Counted from the stretch's first letter, positions 1 to 10,087 are shown. The stretch is 64,000 nt of DNA from Gayadomonas joobiniege G7 (GCF_000300815.1 NZ_AMRX01000007.1:124001-188000); one strand, 5' to 3'. Notes: generated by a model not told the origin, from the letters alone. Program-made: numbers and translations.

Positions 1-1
1 T

Positions 2-403
2 CGCCCAGGTTTAGATTTTTCATTTTCTGGTTTAAAAACTTTTGCCGCCAATACCTTAAGAGATAGTGATCAAAGTGCACAAACGTTAGCTGATATTGCC
101 TACGCCTTTCAGGAAGCAGCCGTTGATACCCTAGTGATAAAATGTAAACGTGCGCTGAAACAAACCGGCCACAAACGACTCGTGATTGCTGGCGGTGTAA
201 GCGCGAATACTTTTTTACGCTCACAACTAGATAAGTTGTTAACCAGTTTAGGTGGACAGGTATATTATCCCCGCTTAGAGTTTTGTACAGACAATGGCGC
301 TATGATTGCCTACGCTGGCCTACAACGTCTAAAAGCAGGCCAAGCAGATACTAACTTAAAAGTTCGCCCACGATGGCCGTTAACTGAATTAGAGGCCCTT
401 TAA
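2..403 (+). CDS. tsaD: tRNA threonylcarbamoyladenosine synthase TsaD, 3' part
   Basis: Partial gene: the reading frame is open from base 2 and ends at TAA 401-403, giving about 133 C-terminal residues. TsaD transfers threonylcarbamoyl from threonylcarbamoyl-AMP to A37 of ANN-decoding tRNAs, with TsaB and TsaE. The fragment keeps the family's DFSFSGLKT stretch, the [11 protein letters not shown] glycine-rich turn and the [11 protein letters not shown] motif, whose Asp is a metal ligand in the family. miaE starts one base after its stop, so the two tRNA position-37 modification genes are probably cotranscribed. The missing N-terminal part lies outside the window, not a truncation. Confidence 0.97.
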   Translation, partial: RPGLDFSFSGLKTFAANTLRDSDQSAQTLADIAYAFQEAAVDTLVIKCKRALKQTGHKRLVIAGGVSANTFLRSQLDKLLTSLGGQVYYPRLEFCTDNGAMIAYAGLQRLKAGQADTNLKVRPRWPLTELEAL

Positions 404-404
404 C

Positions 405-1175
405 ATGCAAATAACGGCATTATTAGAACCGATAAATTCGTTTTTGTTATGTCCGACACCAACGGCTTGGATCAACGAAGCAAAAAAGCCTGAAAATTTA
501 TCTCTGTTATTAACCGATCATATGATTTGTGAGCTTAAAGCCGCACAAACCGCAATGTGGTTGATCCGAAAATATGCCGTTGACCAGACAAGCGGCGATA
601 TTTTGTTAGCCTGGCTGAAACCCTACGAAGATTTCGTTTATCGGAAACAAGGTAATTTAACCTCGCTAGCCGATAAAAATCGTTTAACGAAAAATATTAA
701 AGTTGCTCAAAATACACCTTACAGTCAAGATCTTGTTGATAAAATGGTGCTTTTAATTAAAGAAGAACTACATCATTTTTATCAAGTATTAGAGATTATG
801 CAGGCGCGCGAAATTCATTACGATAATATCACCGCGGGCCGTTATGCAAAAGGAATGATCCGTCACGTTAAAACTCATGAGCCAGAAACTTTAACTGATA
901 AGCTGATAGTTGGCGCTTACATAGAAGCCAGATCTTGTGAGCGTTTTGCTGCCTTGGCCCCCTTCTTGGACAGTGAGTTAAATAAGTTTTATGTCTCTTT
1001 GCTGCGCTCAGAGGCGCGTCACTATCAAGACTATTTAACTTTGGCACAACAGATAGCAAATGATCCCCTGAGCGAACGAATTAAGTATTTTGCCAGTGTA
1101 GAGGCAGAGTTAATTTGCACACCTGATCGAGTCTTTAGATTTCATTCTGGGGTTCCAGAAACAGCGACCCAATAA
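405..1175 (+). CDS. miaE: tRNA-(ms2io6A37) hydroxylase MiaE
   Basis: 256 residues. MiaE is a nonheme diiron monooxygenase that hydroxylates the isopentenyl group of ms2i6A37 in tRNA. The ferritin-like iron ligands are visible as EELHHF (near residue 123), EARSCERF (near 173) and SEARHYQDY (near 202), the spacing expected for a four-helix diiron site. It starts one base after tsaD; a GAGG stretch inside the end of tsaD can serve as ribosome binding site. MiaE is restricted to a subset of bacteria, so its presence means the cell makes ms2io6A. Confidence 0.95.
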   Translation: MQITALLEPINSFLLCPTPTAWINEAKKPENLSLLLTDHMICELKAAQTAMWLIRKYAVDQTSGDILLAWLKPYEDFVYRKQGNLTSLADKNRLTKNIKVAQNTPYSQDLVDKMVLLIKEELHHFYQVLEIMQAREIHYDNITAGRYAKGMIRHVKTHEPETLTDKLIVGAYIEARSCERFAALAPFLDSELNKFYVSLLRSEARHYQDYLTLAQQIANDPLSERIKYFASVEAELICTPDRVFRFHSGVPETATQ

Positions 1176-1263
1176 AACCTTACAATTTAAATGGTTTTAA
1201 TAAAATACTAAGCTATACTCATCGAATTCATGTTGGGGTTTACGTTGAGGAAATTGCTTTATT

Positions 1264-2289
1264 ATGTCTATTGTTCGTCAAGAATCAGTTGCACAAGCCA
1301 AAACACTTGCAACCCGCGCCTTTAATTTATTAGATGAATGGGCTGTACCTGCTAATCCGCAAAATTATGCCGTTGCGTACGAAATTTCACGCGGCCAGAA
1401 CAGCGCATTAATCCACAGCCTTGAGAACTTGCTCAACAATGGTTCAAAACCTGATAACTATTGTTTAGAACAATGGCAGTTAAAATTTTTGGCTGGTGTC
1501 CAGCCAGAGCAAGAAAAGCTCATGCGTGGACTAAGTTTTATAACCGCCAAACTAAAACAAGACTTAGATGGCAGTGATCACTCAGTCAGCGAATTTATTA
1601 AACAACTGGATGCTGGTTTACAAGATTTAAAAAATGAACAAAGCGACGAAACCGAAAACAGTGTCATCATTTCTGTCATTAAAAACCTAGTTACTGCATC
1701 TCAAACCGCATTAGCGGAACAAAACCTTTTATTAGAAAAATTGCAAACCTCCCAAGCCCAAACCACCAAGTTAAAACATCAGTTAACTGTGATCCGGCAA
1801 AAAGCTTATACCGACAATTTAACGGGTCTGCTCAATCGCCATGGCCTAGATACTTACATAGATAAAATTAAACAAAGATGCCGTTTATCTGCGCTAGTGA
1901 TAGATATTGATCATTTCAAACGCATCAATGATGATTTTGGTCACCCTGTTGGCGATCAGGTTTTAGTGCAAGTTGCTAAACAATTGCAACAGCATAAACC
2001 AGCCAATACAAAAGCGGTTCGTTATGGGGGGGAGGAGTTTATCTTGTTATTTGATGATACCGACTTAAAAGCCGTGCTGGCGGTTGCAGAAGCGATCCGC
2101 CAAAAAATTAGCAAACTCAAATTTATTGTTGGCAAACAAAACCGCCCTCTACCGCAAATAACCGTCTCAATGGGTTTTGCCAAACAGCAGAGTGAAGAAA
2201 CCTTTAACCAAGTCCTCATGCGTGCTGACAAGGCCCTTTATCAAGCAAAAAACAATGGCCGCAACCAAGTCTGCTGTGCATTAAGTTAG
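1264..2289 (+). CDS. GGDEF-domain diguanylate cyclase
   Basis: 341 residues, predicted cytosolic (no signal peptide or membrane segment). The N-terminal ~170 residues are of no family I recognise and end in a helical, probably coiled-coil stretch (residues ~130-175, rich in Leu/Gln/Lys). The C-terminal GGDEF domain (~175-340) has DNLTGLLNRHG, the metal-binding DIDHFKRINDDFGH segment and an intact RYGGEEF active site, so it should make c-di-GMP from two GTP. The inhibitory I-site RxxD, expected just before the RY, is absent, so product inhibition may be weak. The RBS-like GAGG lies rather far (about 13 nt) upstream of the ATG. Signal input unknown. Confidence 0.9.
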   Translation: MSIVRQESVAQAKTLATRAFNLLDEWAVPANPQNYAVAYEISRGQNSALIHSLENLLNNGSKPDNYCLEQWQLKFLAGVQPEQEKLMRGLSFITAKLKQDLDGSDHSVSEFIKQLDAGLQDLKNEQSDETENSVIISVIKNLVTASQTALAEQNLLLEKLQTSQAQTTKLKHQLTVIRQKAYTDNLTGLLNRHGLDTYIDKIKQRCRLSALVIDIDHFKRINDDFGHPVGDQVLVQVAKQLQQHKPANTKAVRYGGEEFILLFDDTDLKAVLAVAEAIRQKISKLKFIVGKQNRPLPQITVSMGFAKQQSEETFNQVLMRADKALYQAKNNGRNQVCCALS

Positions 2290-2302
2290 ACTCATGTATA
2301 CT

Positions 2303-2328
2303 GGCGGCTTTAGTTTGTTAAAGCCGTC
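2303..2328 (+). promoter_or_regulatory. Stem-loop just upstream of the second RluA-type gene
   Basis: A 10-bp inverted repeat (CGGCTTTA / TAAAGCCG core, plus one wobble and one GC pair) with a 6-nt loop lies between the GGDEF stop at 2289 and the ATG at 2337. No T-tract follows, so it is a poor terminator. The downstream gene has no visible Shine-Dalgarno sequence, so the hairpin sits where a 5' leader structure would. A TATACT -10-like hexamer at 2296-2301 is just before it. Role inferred only. Confidence 0.4.
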
Positions 2329-2336
2329 ATTAATCC

Positions 2337-2990
2337 ATGCAAAAATTTATCTACCGGCCCCCGATTGAAGGTCCTAAAATCCTTTATCAAGATCAAGATA
2401 TTCTGGTTGTCAACAAACCTTCTGGCTTATTATCAAATCCAGGCCGCGCTGCCGAAACTCAGGACTGCGCCTTAACACGGGTACAAAAAAGCAATAAAAA
2501 CGCTATCTTAATCCACCGCCTGGATTGCGAAACCTCGGGTATTTTAATATTTGCATTAAATAAAGCAGCCGAGCGACATCTCAAAATTCAATTCCAAGAA
2601 CGCCAAGTTAACAAAACCTATTTAGCCTTGGTCGATGCATGCCCAAACGTGCATCAAGGTCGTATTGAACTACCTTTGACCGCCGACAAAAACCAGATCC
2701 CATTGCAAAAAGTTGATATTAAACAAGGTAAATCGGCCATTACCGACTACCAAGTACTATGGACAGATGGCCGAACGAGTTTATTAAAGTTGCACCCATT
2801 GACGGGTCGAACCCACCAGTTAAGAGTCCATTTAAAAAGCTTGGGGCATACAATATTAGGTGATAACTTTTATGCCAGCGACACGATAAAAAACGCAAAA
2901 AAACGCTTATGTTTACACGCCAGCGAAATAAAATTTACTCATCCCAGATCAAATAAATTAATGCATTTTCTCTGCCCAGCAGACTTTTAA
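2337..2990 (+). CDS. RluA-family RNA pseudouridine synthase, paralogue
   Basis: 217 residues, the usual length for a minimal RluA-type enzyme without an S4 domain. It converts a specific uridine in rRNA or tRNA to pseudouridine. The catalytic motif HRLDCETSG (near residue 61, catalytic Asp) and the C-terminal GRTHQLRVHLKSLGH and LHA segments are present. A second, more RluA-like paralogue is encoded at 22829-23485 next to rapA, so this copy probably has a different target. Its stop overlaps the stop of the convergent aspartoacylase-like gene by four bases. The target site cannot be read from sequence. Confidence 0.9.
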   Translation: MQKFIYRPPIEGPKILYQDQDILVVNKPSGLLSNPGRAAETQDCALTRVQKSNKNAILIHRLDCETSGILIFALNKAAERHLKIQFQERQVNKTYLALVDACPNVHQGRIELPLTADKNQIPLQKVDIKQGKSAITDYQVLWTDGRTSLLKLHPLTGRTHQLRVHLKSLGHTILGDNFYASDTIKNAKKRLCLHASEIKFTHPRSNKLMHFLCPADF

Positions 2991-3877
2991 CGGGCCACCT
3001 TGAGCTCTATTTTTTCCATTAACGAAGTGGCTAAATTATTATCATAATAAGCCGCTTCATTAACAAAAGCAGGGTAAACGGTTTTATCGCCTTGATATGG
3101 GATCACTTCTCCGTCAAAGGTAATAAACAAAGGTTCACCCGGTTGCAAAGGTTTAAAGTCGTTATCTTGTACATGTTTGTGAACCATGCCTATTCTTTCA
3201 CCCTGTTCATTTACCGGCAAAGTTAAACTTTTTAAATACCGGTAGGCAGCAACCGTTTTCGGTAATTCAGGCAGTTGATTATTATTATACAATTCAACAA
3301 AATCCAAAATGAGTTGCGTCATTTTTTCACTTTTTTCAAACACATCATGCCGCAAGACTGACTGAGGTACGGGCCCCACTTCCACAATAACGCCATAACG
3401 CCCTATCGTACATAAAAGTTTATGTTCATCGTTTGCTTTGTCATCTTCATCACAAAAAACGATTACTTCAGGCATCTGCATGCTCACATAAGCAGCTAGT
3501 TGATTATAAAAAGCACCTTTTTGCGGCAACAATAAAGTAGGTCCCATCTGGCTAGTTGTAGTATGTAAGTCGATGATTAAGTCTGTTTTTGAATTGCCTT
3601 TTGGACCTAATTGCTGATTAATCACTTTTGCACGGCTTTGCTCATACCCGCCGAGTGCCATGTTTTCCAGATCATGTTTTGCAAACTGGCGATTTAAATC
3701 TTGGTCGATATAACGTCGGTTATTCGTATACGCTTTCGGGTTGGCGTGAACTAATTGAGTGCTGATACTAGTGCGCTGAATCAGTGCCTGGTTTTTCTGC
3801 CACTTTTTGTGTAAATATACCCCTGTGATCTCATTGCCATGAGTCCCACAAACAACTGCAACTGTTTTAATCGTCAT
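2987..3877 (-). CDS. Aspartoacylase / N-acyl-amino acid amidohydrolase family
   Basis: 296 residues, related to AspA and succinylglutamate desuccinylase (zinc carboxypeptidase-like fold). The first zinc-binding motif GTHGNEITG (H and E ligands) is at residues ~12-20, the substrate-carboxylate arginine region NNRRYIDQDLNRQF at ~53-66, DLHTTTSQMG carrying the third zinc ligand His at ~105, and a catalytic Glu is likely in VIVEVGPV. It probably hydrolyses an N-acyl amino acid such as N-acetyl-aspartate; the exact substrate is not decidable. Convergent with the pseudouridine synthase gene, tails overlapping. A second, more distant homologue lies at 60453-61499. Confidence 0.85.
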   Translation of the reverse strand: MTIKTVAVVCGTHGNEITGVYLHKKWQKNQALIQRTSISTQLVHANPKAYTNNRRYIDQDLNRQFAKHDLENMALGGYEQSRAKVINQQLGPKGNSKTDLIIDLHTTTSQMGPTLLLPQKGAFYNQLAAYVSMQMPEVIVFCDEDDKANDEHKLLCTIGRYGVIVEVGPVPQSVLRHDVFEKSEKMTQLILDFVELYNNNQLPELPKTVAAYRYLKSLTLPVNEQGERIGMVHKHVQDNDFKPLQPGEPLFITFDGEVIPYQGDKTVYPAFVNEAAYYDNNLATSLMEKIELKVAR

Positions 3878-4012
3878 ATCGGCGTCTCGCTAATTCCTGA
3901 TGTGGGTTATGTTACCTTTAGTTGCTATTAAATCCAATCATAGAAAACACAAGTTCAATAGATAACTTGGTGATTTTTAAAACTATGTGTTAATGTTAAT
4001 TTAATTAATTTA

Positions 4013-6424
4013 ATGTGTCTGTGCCTAATGCGATCTGTACCGCCTGATGAAAACCCACAACTGAAAGTTCTGATCGAAAAACTAATCGACAGTTATAAAA
4101 CATCTCTTTTTTCAGAAAAATTTAAACAGCTCACGAGTCAATTGACCACTGCCGAAGCGTTTTACATTAAACAAGAGCTGGCTAGGCTATTCAAACCCGC
4201 ACTTCGCACCATAGATATGTCGCGTTATTCACAATATGACGTGTTTGAATTTGACTATAATGGCCGTCACTTTTATTTAGATGAAATAGGCAAACGGATT
4301 TTTTTACAACAAGCGTCTCGTTTTTCTGACCAATATACCCAAGGTGTTTACGAAGCCGTCAGCAACCCAAAGTATTATGCTGAATTTGAAAAAGTGTACA
4401 TTTATGAGCAAAATGTCAAACGTTTCAGACTTGAGCTAACCGAATTAGGCCGTACAGGTAAGCGTCTAGAAGAGCGCCTATTTTGTGCCAAACCCGTCAC
4501 TATCATTCGTCAGGATGGCAGTGAATTAAAAGCAATGACTTCAAACATTTCCCGCAACGGCTGTTTATTACGTGTATTTCCTTTTGCTGCACTGAACCAA
4601 GATGAAATATTTCAAATTAGTTTTTATTCATTAACAGAGCACTTTTCACTTTCACAAGAACCTAAACCCTTGTATCAAGTTAAGTTTTTAGCGCCAATGC
4701 CGGATCCGGATGGTGGCCAAAAAGTTGGCGTTCAGCTTTTCGAAAAAGACTATGAATGGAGTCAGTTTTTAGATCGTTACGTACTCGATAATAAATCTAC
4801 CTACAAGGTCGATATTAGCAATGCAAAAGCACTGGCCGAAACTCGTTTATTAGAAGAGCACTTATTGCTGTTAAGTCGTTGGTCTATGTTGTTTACAACC
4901 CGTGATACTAACGGACAAATCGCAGTCAGGTACAGCTTATCTAACCAACACAATAGCGATTTTATCAATTTATTAAAAAACTCAGATAATAGCTCAGCGC
5001 TAACAGGATTAATACAAAGGCTAGCACCGCAAATAAATACAAACAGTCAGATCATCTGTATCGTTCGTTATCATTATAAAGGTCGCTCTGATTATTTAGC
5101 TGCGTCTTTAGAACAATTGTTAACGCAACAAACCTTTGCAGCATTGGCCGCTTTTGCCGCTAAATTTGGCGAACTCAGATTTTATAGCGCCCATTTTATA
5201 GAATTAACTGAACATGACATTGAAAACATTAAATTTAATTGGTTTAAAAGCCAAATAGAGGCAGATGAAGCACTTGCACCTATCCAGCAAATCGAACGCC
5301 TCTATTGTTTTTATCCACTCGATCTTGATTTAAATACACTGTTTGAACAACCGTTAACTGAAATCGATATTAGCGAGCAAGATAAAAATAGCTTAGCTAA
5401 GTATCGCTGCCGTATTCAGCACAACAATAAACCCGCTATTTTTGATGTGTCGGGCCGTTGCCAACGCAGTGAACCTAGATATTTCTGGTCAACACCAGCG
5501 GTGGTTTATTTAAATGAAGACGAACAAATTCAAAGTAAAATAAAAGATATTTCAGAGCATGGTTTAGCAGTTGAATTGCCTGAGCTACCAAGCGACATAG
5601 CCTTGGGTAAAACGTTGGCTGTACATATCCCAGCCGTTTATAAAATCAATAAAAAATCAGAGCTCGAATGGATTTTTTATAAAATTGTCGCAATAAACGA
5701 CAATCGGATACATCTACAGCTATTAAATAATACGATTAATCAAACGGCCGAGCATTTTATCGGAAAACTCATCGCTGCAAACAAAGATAAATTTAAAAGC
5801 AATGATAATACGACAAATTATACAATCTTAAATAAAGCACTCAGAATTTTATTTGTTAGTCACTACCCGTCAATTGCATTTTCGATTGGACGCAGTAAAA
5901 CAAAGTTTTTAACAGCCGAACGCATGCTTACCGCGGATAGAGAAGTAAACGAACTAAAAATTTTGCAGCAATTGGGTGGTACGACTGGATCTCAAGATAT
6001 CTCAGTATACCCGATATTATTCGATGGCAGTCAAAGTCCAAATTATTTACCGGCGGCCATCAAATTCACTCAGCAAAAAAAGAAAATAATAGAACGTCTG
6101 TTTTATCGTCGCCACGGAGAAGCAGAAAAAATCAAACGCAAGGATGGCTTAAGCAATGATCAAACAAGCCTTAATAATTTTGTCGAAAGCGCAGTCAGTA
6201 ATGATAAATTAATTTCGTTTGCTTTAACCCTAACACCGGTTGAATTTAATCACACCGAGTGTATTGACAAAACGCTAGAATATATACGCAGTTCTAACCG
6301 CCATCAGGCGCTAAATATCCAGAGTATGGCAACGAATTTAATCGGCCTTGCAGAAGTGACTTCAAGCACTGAATTGTGGCAAAACTTGCCGCAGATGCTA
6401 ACTCAGTTAAAAAAGGCCCGCTAA
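4013..6424 (+). CDS. Large protein with two PilZ-like domains
   Basis: 803 residues, no signal peptide or clear membrane helix. PilZ domains bind c-di-GMP through RxxxR and (D/N)xSxxG motifs. Here one PilZ-like segment (~residues 155-260) has SNISRNGCLLRV, and a second (~485-595) has the classical order RCQRSEPRY followed by DISEHGLAVELP. Flanking regions (1-150, 260-480, 600-803) match no family I know. I infer a c-di-GMP effector, possibly envelope or motility related. The start is uncertain: ATG 4013 or ATG 4028, neither with a strong RBS. The last codons overlap the terminator of the convergent glnB. It stands alone, so no operon hints. Confidence 0.8.
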   Translation: MCLCLMRSVPPDENPQLKVLIEKLIDSYKTSLFSEKFKQLTSQLTTAEAFYIKQELARLFKPALRTIDMSRYSQYDVFEFDYNGRHFYLDEIGKRIFLQQASRFSDQYTQGVYEAVSNPKYYAEFEKVYIYEQNVKRFRLELTELGRTGKRLEERLFCAKPVTIIRQDGSELKAMTSNISRNGCLLRVFPFAALNQDEIFQISFYSLTEHFSLSQEPKPLYQVKFLAPMPDPDGGQKVGVQLFEKDYEWSQFLDRYVLDNKSTYKVDISNAKALAETRLLEEHLLLLSRWSMLFTTRDTNGQIAVRYSLSNQHNSDFINLLKNSDNSSALTGLIQRLAPQINTNSQIICIVRYHYKGRSDYLAASLEQLLTQQTFAALAAFAAKFGELRFYSAHFIELTEHDIENIKFNWFKSQIEADEALAPIQQIERLYCFYPLDLDLNTLFEQPLTEIDISEQDKNSLAKYRCRIQHNNKPAIFDVSGRCQRSEPRYFWSTPAVVYLNEDEQIQSKIKDISEHGLAVELPELPSDIALGKTLAVHIPAVYKINKKSELEWIFYKIVAINDNRIHLQLLNNTINQTAEHFIGKLIAANKDKFKSNDNTTNYTILNKALRILFVSHYPSIAFSIGRSKTKFLTAERMLTADREVNELKILQQLGGTTGSQDISVYPILFDGSQSPNYLPAAIKFTQQKKKIIERLFYRRHGEAEKIKRKDGLSNDQTSLNNFVESAVSNDKLISFALTLTPVEFNHTECIDKTLEYIRSSNRHQALNIQSMATNLIGLAEVTSSTELWQNLPQMLTQLKKAR

Positions 6425-6434
6425 TCTCGGGCCT
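6414..6434 (-). terminator. Rho-independent terminator of nadE-glnB
   Basis: Seven-base GC-rich stem (AGGCCCG / CGGGCCT) with a 7-nt loop. Read on the minus strand it is followed by a run of six T, the form of an intrinsic terminator for glnB. It physically overlaps the last codons and stop of the PilZ gene on the other strand. Confidence 0.75.
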
Positions 6435-6452
6435 AAAGAATTGCCAAAACAA

Positions 6453-6791
<339 letters not shown>

Positions 6792-6808
6792 TTAAATATC
6801 CTCATTAT

Positions 6809-8413
6809 TTACCCGTTATCGCGGCGATAGCCTGACGTGATTGGGTAACGTCTGTCTTTACCAAAGTTTCTTGTTGTTACCTTAGGCCCTACTGCGGCCT
6901 GGCGGCGTTTGTACTCGTTTATATCAACCAGACGTATTACTTTGTCTACAACGCCTTTGTCGTAGCCCATCGCAATAATGTCATCACCTGATTTGTCTTC
7001 TTCGACATAGGCTTTTAAGATTGCATCCAAATCATCGTACGGTGGTAAACTATCTTCGTCAACCTGATCCGGTGCAAGCTCTGCTGAAGGTGGTCGTGTG
7101 ATCACACGCTCCGGTATCACTTCAGATAAAGTATTGCGATATCTTGATAGTTTGTAAACAAGAGTTTTAGGTAAATCTTTAATCACCGCAAAACCACCGG
7201 CCATATCACCATACAAGGTACAATACCCAACCGCCATTTCAGACTTGTTACCTGTCGTTAAAACGATATGATGTTTTTTATTGGATAAGGCCATTAAAAT
7301 TACACCGCGGCTACGTGCTTGCAAGTTTTCTTCTGTGGTATCTTGTCCGCGCTCACCTAACAAAGGGGTTAAGCTTTGCATGAAGCTATCAAAGATTGGT
7401 TCAATTGAAACAATATCAAATTCTACACCTAAGGTTTCAGCTTGCTTTTTAGCATCTTCAACACTCATTTGCGCAGTGTATTTAAACGGCATCATGACAG
7501 CTTGCACCCGATCAGCGCCTAATGCATCCACCGCAATCGCTAAGGTTAATGCCGAGTCAATCCCACCAGATAATCCTAAAACAGCACCAGCAAAACCATT
7601 TTTGTTAACATAATCACGGGTCGCCAAAACCAAAGCCTGATAGATCTGAGCCTCTTCATTTTCTGGCAGCTTTTGCACTTGTCCCCCGCTTAACCCATTT
7701 TCAGTAAGGGTTAATACTTGCTGTTCAGGCTGGCAAAAAGCCAAACGGCTGACTAGCTCACCATTTTTTGCAACAGCAAACGAGCTGCCATCAAAAATCA
7801 GTTCATCTTGGCCACAAATATGATTGACATAAACAATAGGTAATTGCCATTTAATGGCATGATGGCTAATAAGTTTTTCACGTTCAGTTTGTTTTTGAAA
7901 ATTGTACGGCGAGGCGTTTAATGACAACAATAAATCTGGTTGCTGAGCCTCTAGTTGAGCAATAGGCCCCTCTCCCCAGAGGTCTTCACAGATCAAAACC
8001 GCTATTTTTCTACCCTGATAATTAAATACACAGGATTGCTCACCCGTTTCAAAATATCGTTTTTCATCAAAAACACCATAGTTTGGCAGCGACTGTTTAT
8101 AATATAAAGCCACTTGCTCACCTTCGCAAAACACCCCAGCCGCATTATACAGATGGCCGTTATCGCGCCATGGATAGCCCAGCACAATACAGTGCTGGTG
8201 CGATGCTTCAGTAATACGCACTAATGCTTTTTGTACTTTTTGATATAAATCATCTCGCAATAATAAATCTTCTGGTGGATATCCAGTTAACGCCAGTTCG
8301 GGAAACACTATGATGGTGCCTGGTTCACTGGATTTTACTGTCGCAATAATTTTATCGCAATTTTGACTGATAGCACCCACGGTAAAGTTGTCTTGTGCAA
8401 CTAATATCTGCAT
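6809..8413 (-). CDS. nadE: Glutamine-dependent NAD+ synthetase
   Basis: 534 residues, the two-domain form. The N-terminal nitrilase-like glutaminase domain shows the Glu-Lys-Cys triad in FPELALTGYPPEDLL (E ~42), YYKQSLPNYG (K ~111) and VLICEDLWG (C ~146). The C-terminal synthetase domain has the PP-loop LGLSGGIDSALTLAIA (~280) and TGNKSEMAVGY. It amidates deamido-NAD+ using glutamine ammonia, the last step of NAD synthesis. First gene of a nadE-glnB unit, divergent from dnaB. nadC, another NAD gene, lies 26 kb away. Confidence 0.96.
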   Translation of the reverse strand: MQILVAQDNFTVGAISQNCDKIIATVKSSEPGTIIVFPELALTGYPPEDLLLRDDLYQKVQKALVRITEASHQHCIVLGYPWRDNGHLYNAAGVFCEGEQVALYYKQSLPNYGVFDEKRYFETGEQSCVFNYQGRKIAVLICEDLWGEGPIAQLEAQQPDLLLSLNASPYNFQKQTEREKLISHHAIKWQLPIVYVNHICGQDELIFDGSSFAVAKNGELVSRLAFCQPEQQVLTLTENGLSGGQVQKLPENEEAQIYQALVLATRDYVNKNGFAGAVLGLSGGIDSALTLAIAVDALGADRVQAVMMPFKYTAQMSVEDAKKQAETLGVEFDIVSIEPIFDSFMQSLTPLLGERGQDTTEENLQARSRGVILMALSNKKHHIVLTTGNKSEMAVGYCTLYGDMAGGFAVIKDLPKTLVYKLSRYRNTLSEVIPERVITRPPSAELAPDQVDEDSLPPYDDLDAILKAYVEEDKSGDDIIAMGYDKGVVDKVIRLVDINEYKRRQAAVGPKVTTRNFGKDRRYPITSGYRRDNG

Positions 8414-8567
8414 TCGAATAATTATCTCTAATTAATATTAATTTTTGCCTATTGTACACCAATTGAAGCCTTTTCAGAATCATGTGAAGGTTACAAAAGG
8501 CCTGTTAGCCAGGACAGCTTTCAGGCATAATATAAAGCTTAGTTTAATTAAACCACTGGCGTTTTTT

Positions 8568-9971
8568 ATGGCTCAAAATATCACTTGGCAAGCACAAAAA
8601 CCAAAACAAAATGTAGAGGACCTTAAATCAGCCCCACACTCAATTGAAGCAGAACAATCCGTAATTGGGGGCTTATTATTAGATAATGAAGCTTGGGATA
8701 GAGTGGCAGAACGAGTTGTTGCACAAGACTTTTATCATTTTGCCAATCGAACTGTATTTGAACACATGGCAGCATTGGTAGAAAGTCATAAACCCATTGA
8801 CTTAATTACTCTCTCCGAGCGACTTGAGCAAGCACATCAATTAGAGGATGTCGGGGGGTTTGCCTATTTAGCCGAAGTTGCTGATAATACGCCAAGCGCG
8901 GCCAATATCACAGCCTATGCTGATATTGTTCGTGAACGCGCGGTGATTCGAGAAATGATATCGGTTGCCAACGAAATTGCTGAAGCCGGTTATGATCCTC
9001 AAGGGCGCACGAGTAGTGAGCTATTAGACTTAGCAGAAAGCCGAGTTTTTAAAATAGCTGAGCAAAGAGCCAATAACAATGAAGGGCCGCGCCAAGTTAA
9101 AGACGTCTTGTCGCAAACAATTAGCCGTATCGAAGATGCAATGAAAAATGGGCTAGATGGGGTCACTGGAGTGACCACAGGTTTTAACGATTTAAATGGT
9201 ATGACATCAGGCCTTCAGCCCTCTGATTTAATTATTGTTGCCGCTCGCCCTTCTATGGGTAAAACCACCTTTGCAATGAACCTATGTGAAAATGCCGCTA
9301 TGTCGTTTGACAAAGCTGTGTTGGTATTTAGCTTAGAGATGCCTGCAGAACAAATTATGATGCGTATGTTGGCCTCACTTAGCCGTGTGAATCAAACCAG
9401 TATTCGAACCGGTAAACTAGAAGACGAGGACTGGGCCCGTATTTCGTCTACCATGGCCTTGTTAGCCGATAAAAATAATATCTACATTGATGACTCCTCA
9501 GGATTAACCCCAACCGAAGTGCGCTCGCGAGCTCGTCGGGTTGCAAGAGATCATGAAGGCGGCATTGGTTTAATCATGGTCGATTACCTGCAGTTAATGC
9601 AAGTACCAGGGATGAGTGAGAACCGAACTTTAGAGATCGCCGAAATTTCCCGTTCATTAAAAGCACTCGCAAAAGAACTTAACGTACCTGTTGTTGCCTT
9701 GTCTCAGTTAAACCGTAGTCTGGAACAAAGAGCAGATAAAAGACCGGTAAACTCAGATCTAAGGGAATCAGGTTCAATTGAGCAGGATGCTGATTTAATC
9801 ATGTTTATTTACCGTGACGAAGTTTATTACCCTGAATCAGAGCGTAAAGGTATTGCTGAGATTATTATCGGAAAACAGCGTAATGGTCCTATTGGACATG
9901 TTGACTTGGCGTTTTTAGGTCAGTTTTCTCGCTTTGATAATCTAGCCAAAATGGATTATTCAGGCTATTGA
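8568..9971 (+). CDS. dnaB: Replicative DNA helicase DnaB
   Basis: 467 residues from ATG 8568; the frame is open upstream to 8445, but DnaB homologues begin close to the chosen Met. Hexameric 5'-3' helicase that unwinds DNA at the fork and recruits primase. The N-terminal domain begins near PHSIEAEQSVIGGLLL; the RecA-like domain has Walker A ARPSMGKTTFAMN, Walker B LIMVDYLQLM and the arginine-finger region near LRESGSIEQDAD. No intein is seen. In many gammaproteobacteria alr follows dnaB; here alr is 50 kb away. Transcription ends at the shared hairpin at 10061-10087. Confidence 0.97.
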   Translation: MAQNITWQAQKPKQNVEDLKSAPHSIEAEQSVIGGLLLDNEAWDRVAERVVAQDFYHFANRTVFEHMAALVESHKPIDLITLSERLEQAHQLEDVGGFAYLAEVADNTPSAANITAYADIVRERAVIREMISVANEIAEAGYDPQGRTSSELLDLAESRVFKIAEQRANNNEGPRQVKDVLSQTISRIEDAMKNGLDGVTGVTTGFNDLNGMTSGLQPSDLIIVAARPSMGKTTFAMNLCENAAMSFDKAVLVFSLEMPAEQIMMRMLASLSRVNQTSIRTGKLEDEDWARISSTMALLADKNNIYIDDSSGLTPTEVRSRARRVARDHEGGIGLIMVDYLQLMQVPGMSENRTLEIAEISRSLKALAKELNVPVVALSQLNRSLEQRADKRPVNSDLRESGSIEQDADLIMFIYRDEVYYPESERKGIAEIIIGKQRNGPIGHVDLAFLGQFSRFDNLAKMDYSGY

Positions 9972-10060
9972 TATTAACATTCGAATGAACGGGCGGCGTG
10001 CATTTCCGCCGCCATCTAGGTTTTGTATCAGCTTAACTCAATCGCTTTCACCTAAAACAA

Positions 10061-10087
10061 AAAACCCTGGTCAAAAACCAGGGTTTT
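10061..10087. terminator. Bidirectional terminator between dnaB and fusA
   Basis: Perfect 10-bp stem (AAAACCCTGG / CCAGGGTTTT) with a 7-nt loop, AT-rich at the base so that both strands end in a T-run. It lies between two convergent genes and can stop both transcripts. Confidence 0.9.

Noticed and set aside
8445-8567. Longer N-terminus of DnaB
   Set aside because: DnaB homologues begin near MAQ; the extra segment is non-homologous and lies in the nadE-dnaB promoter region.
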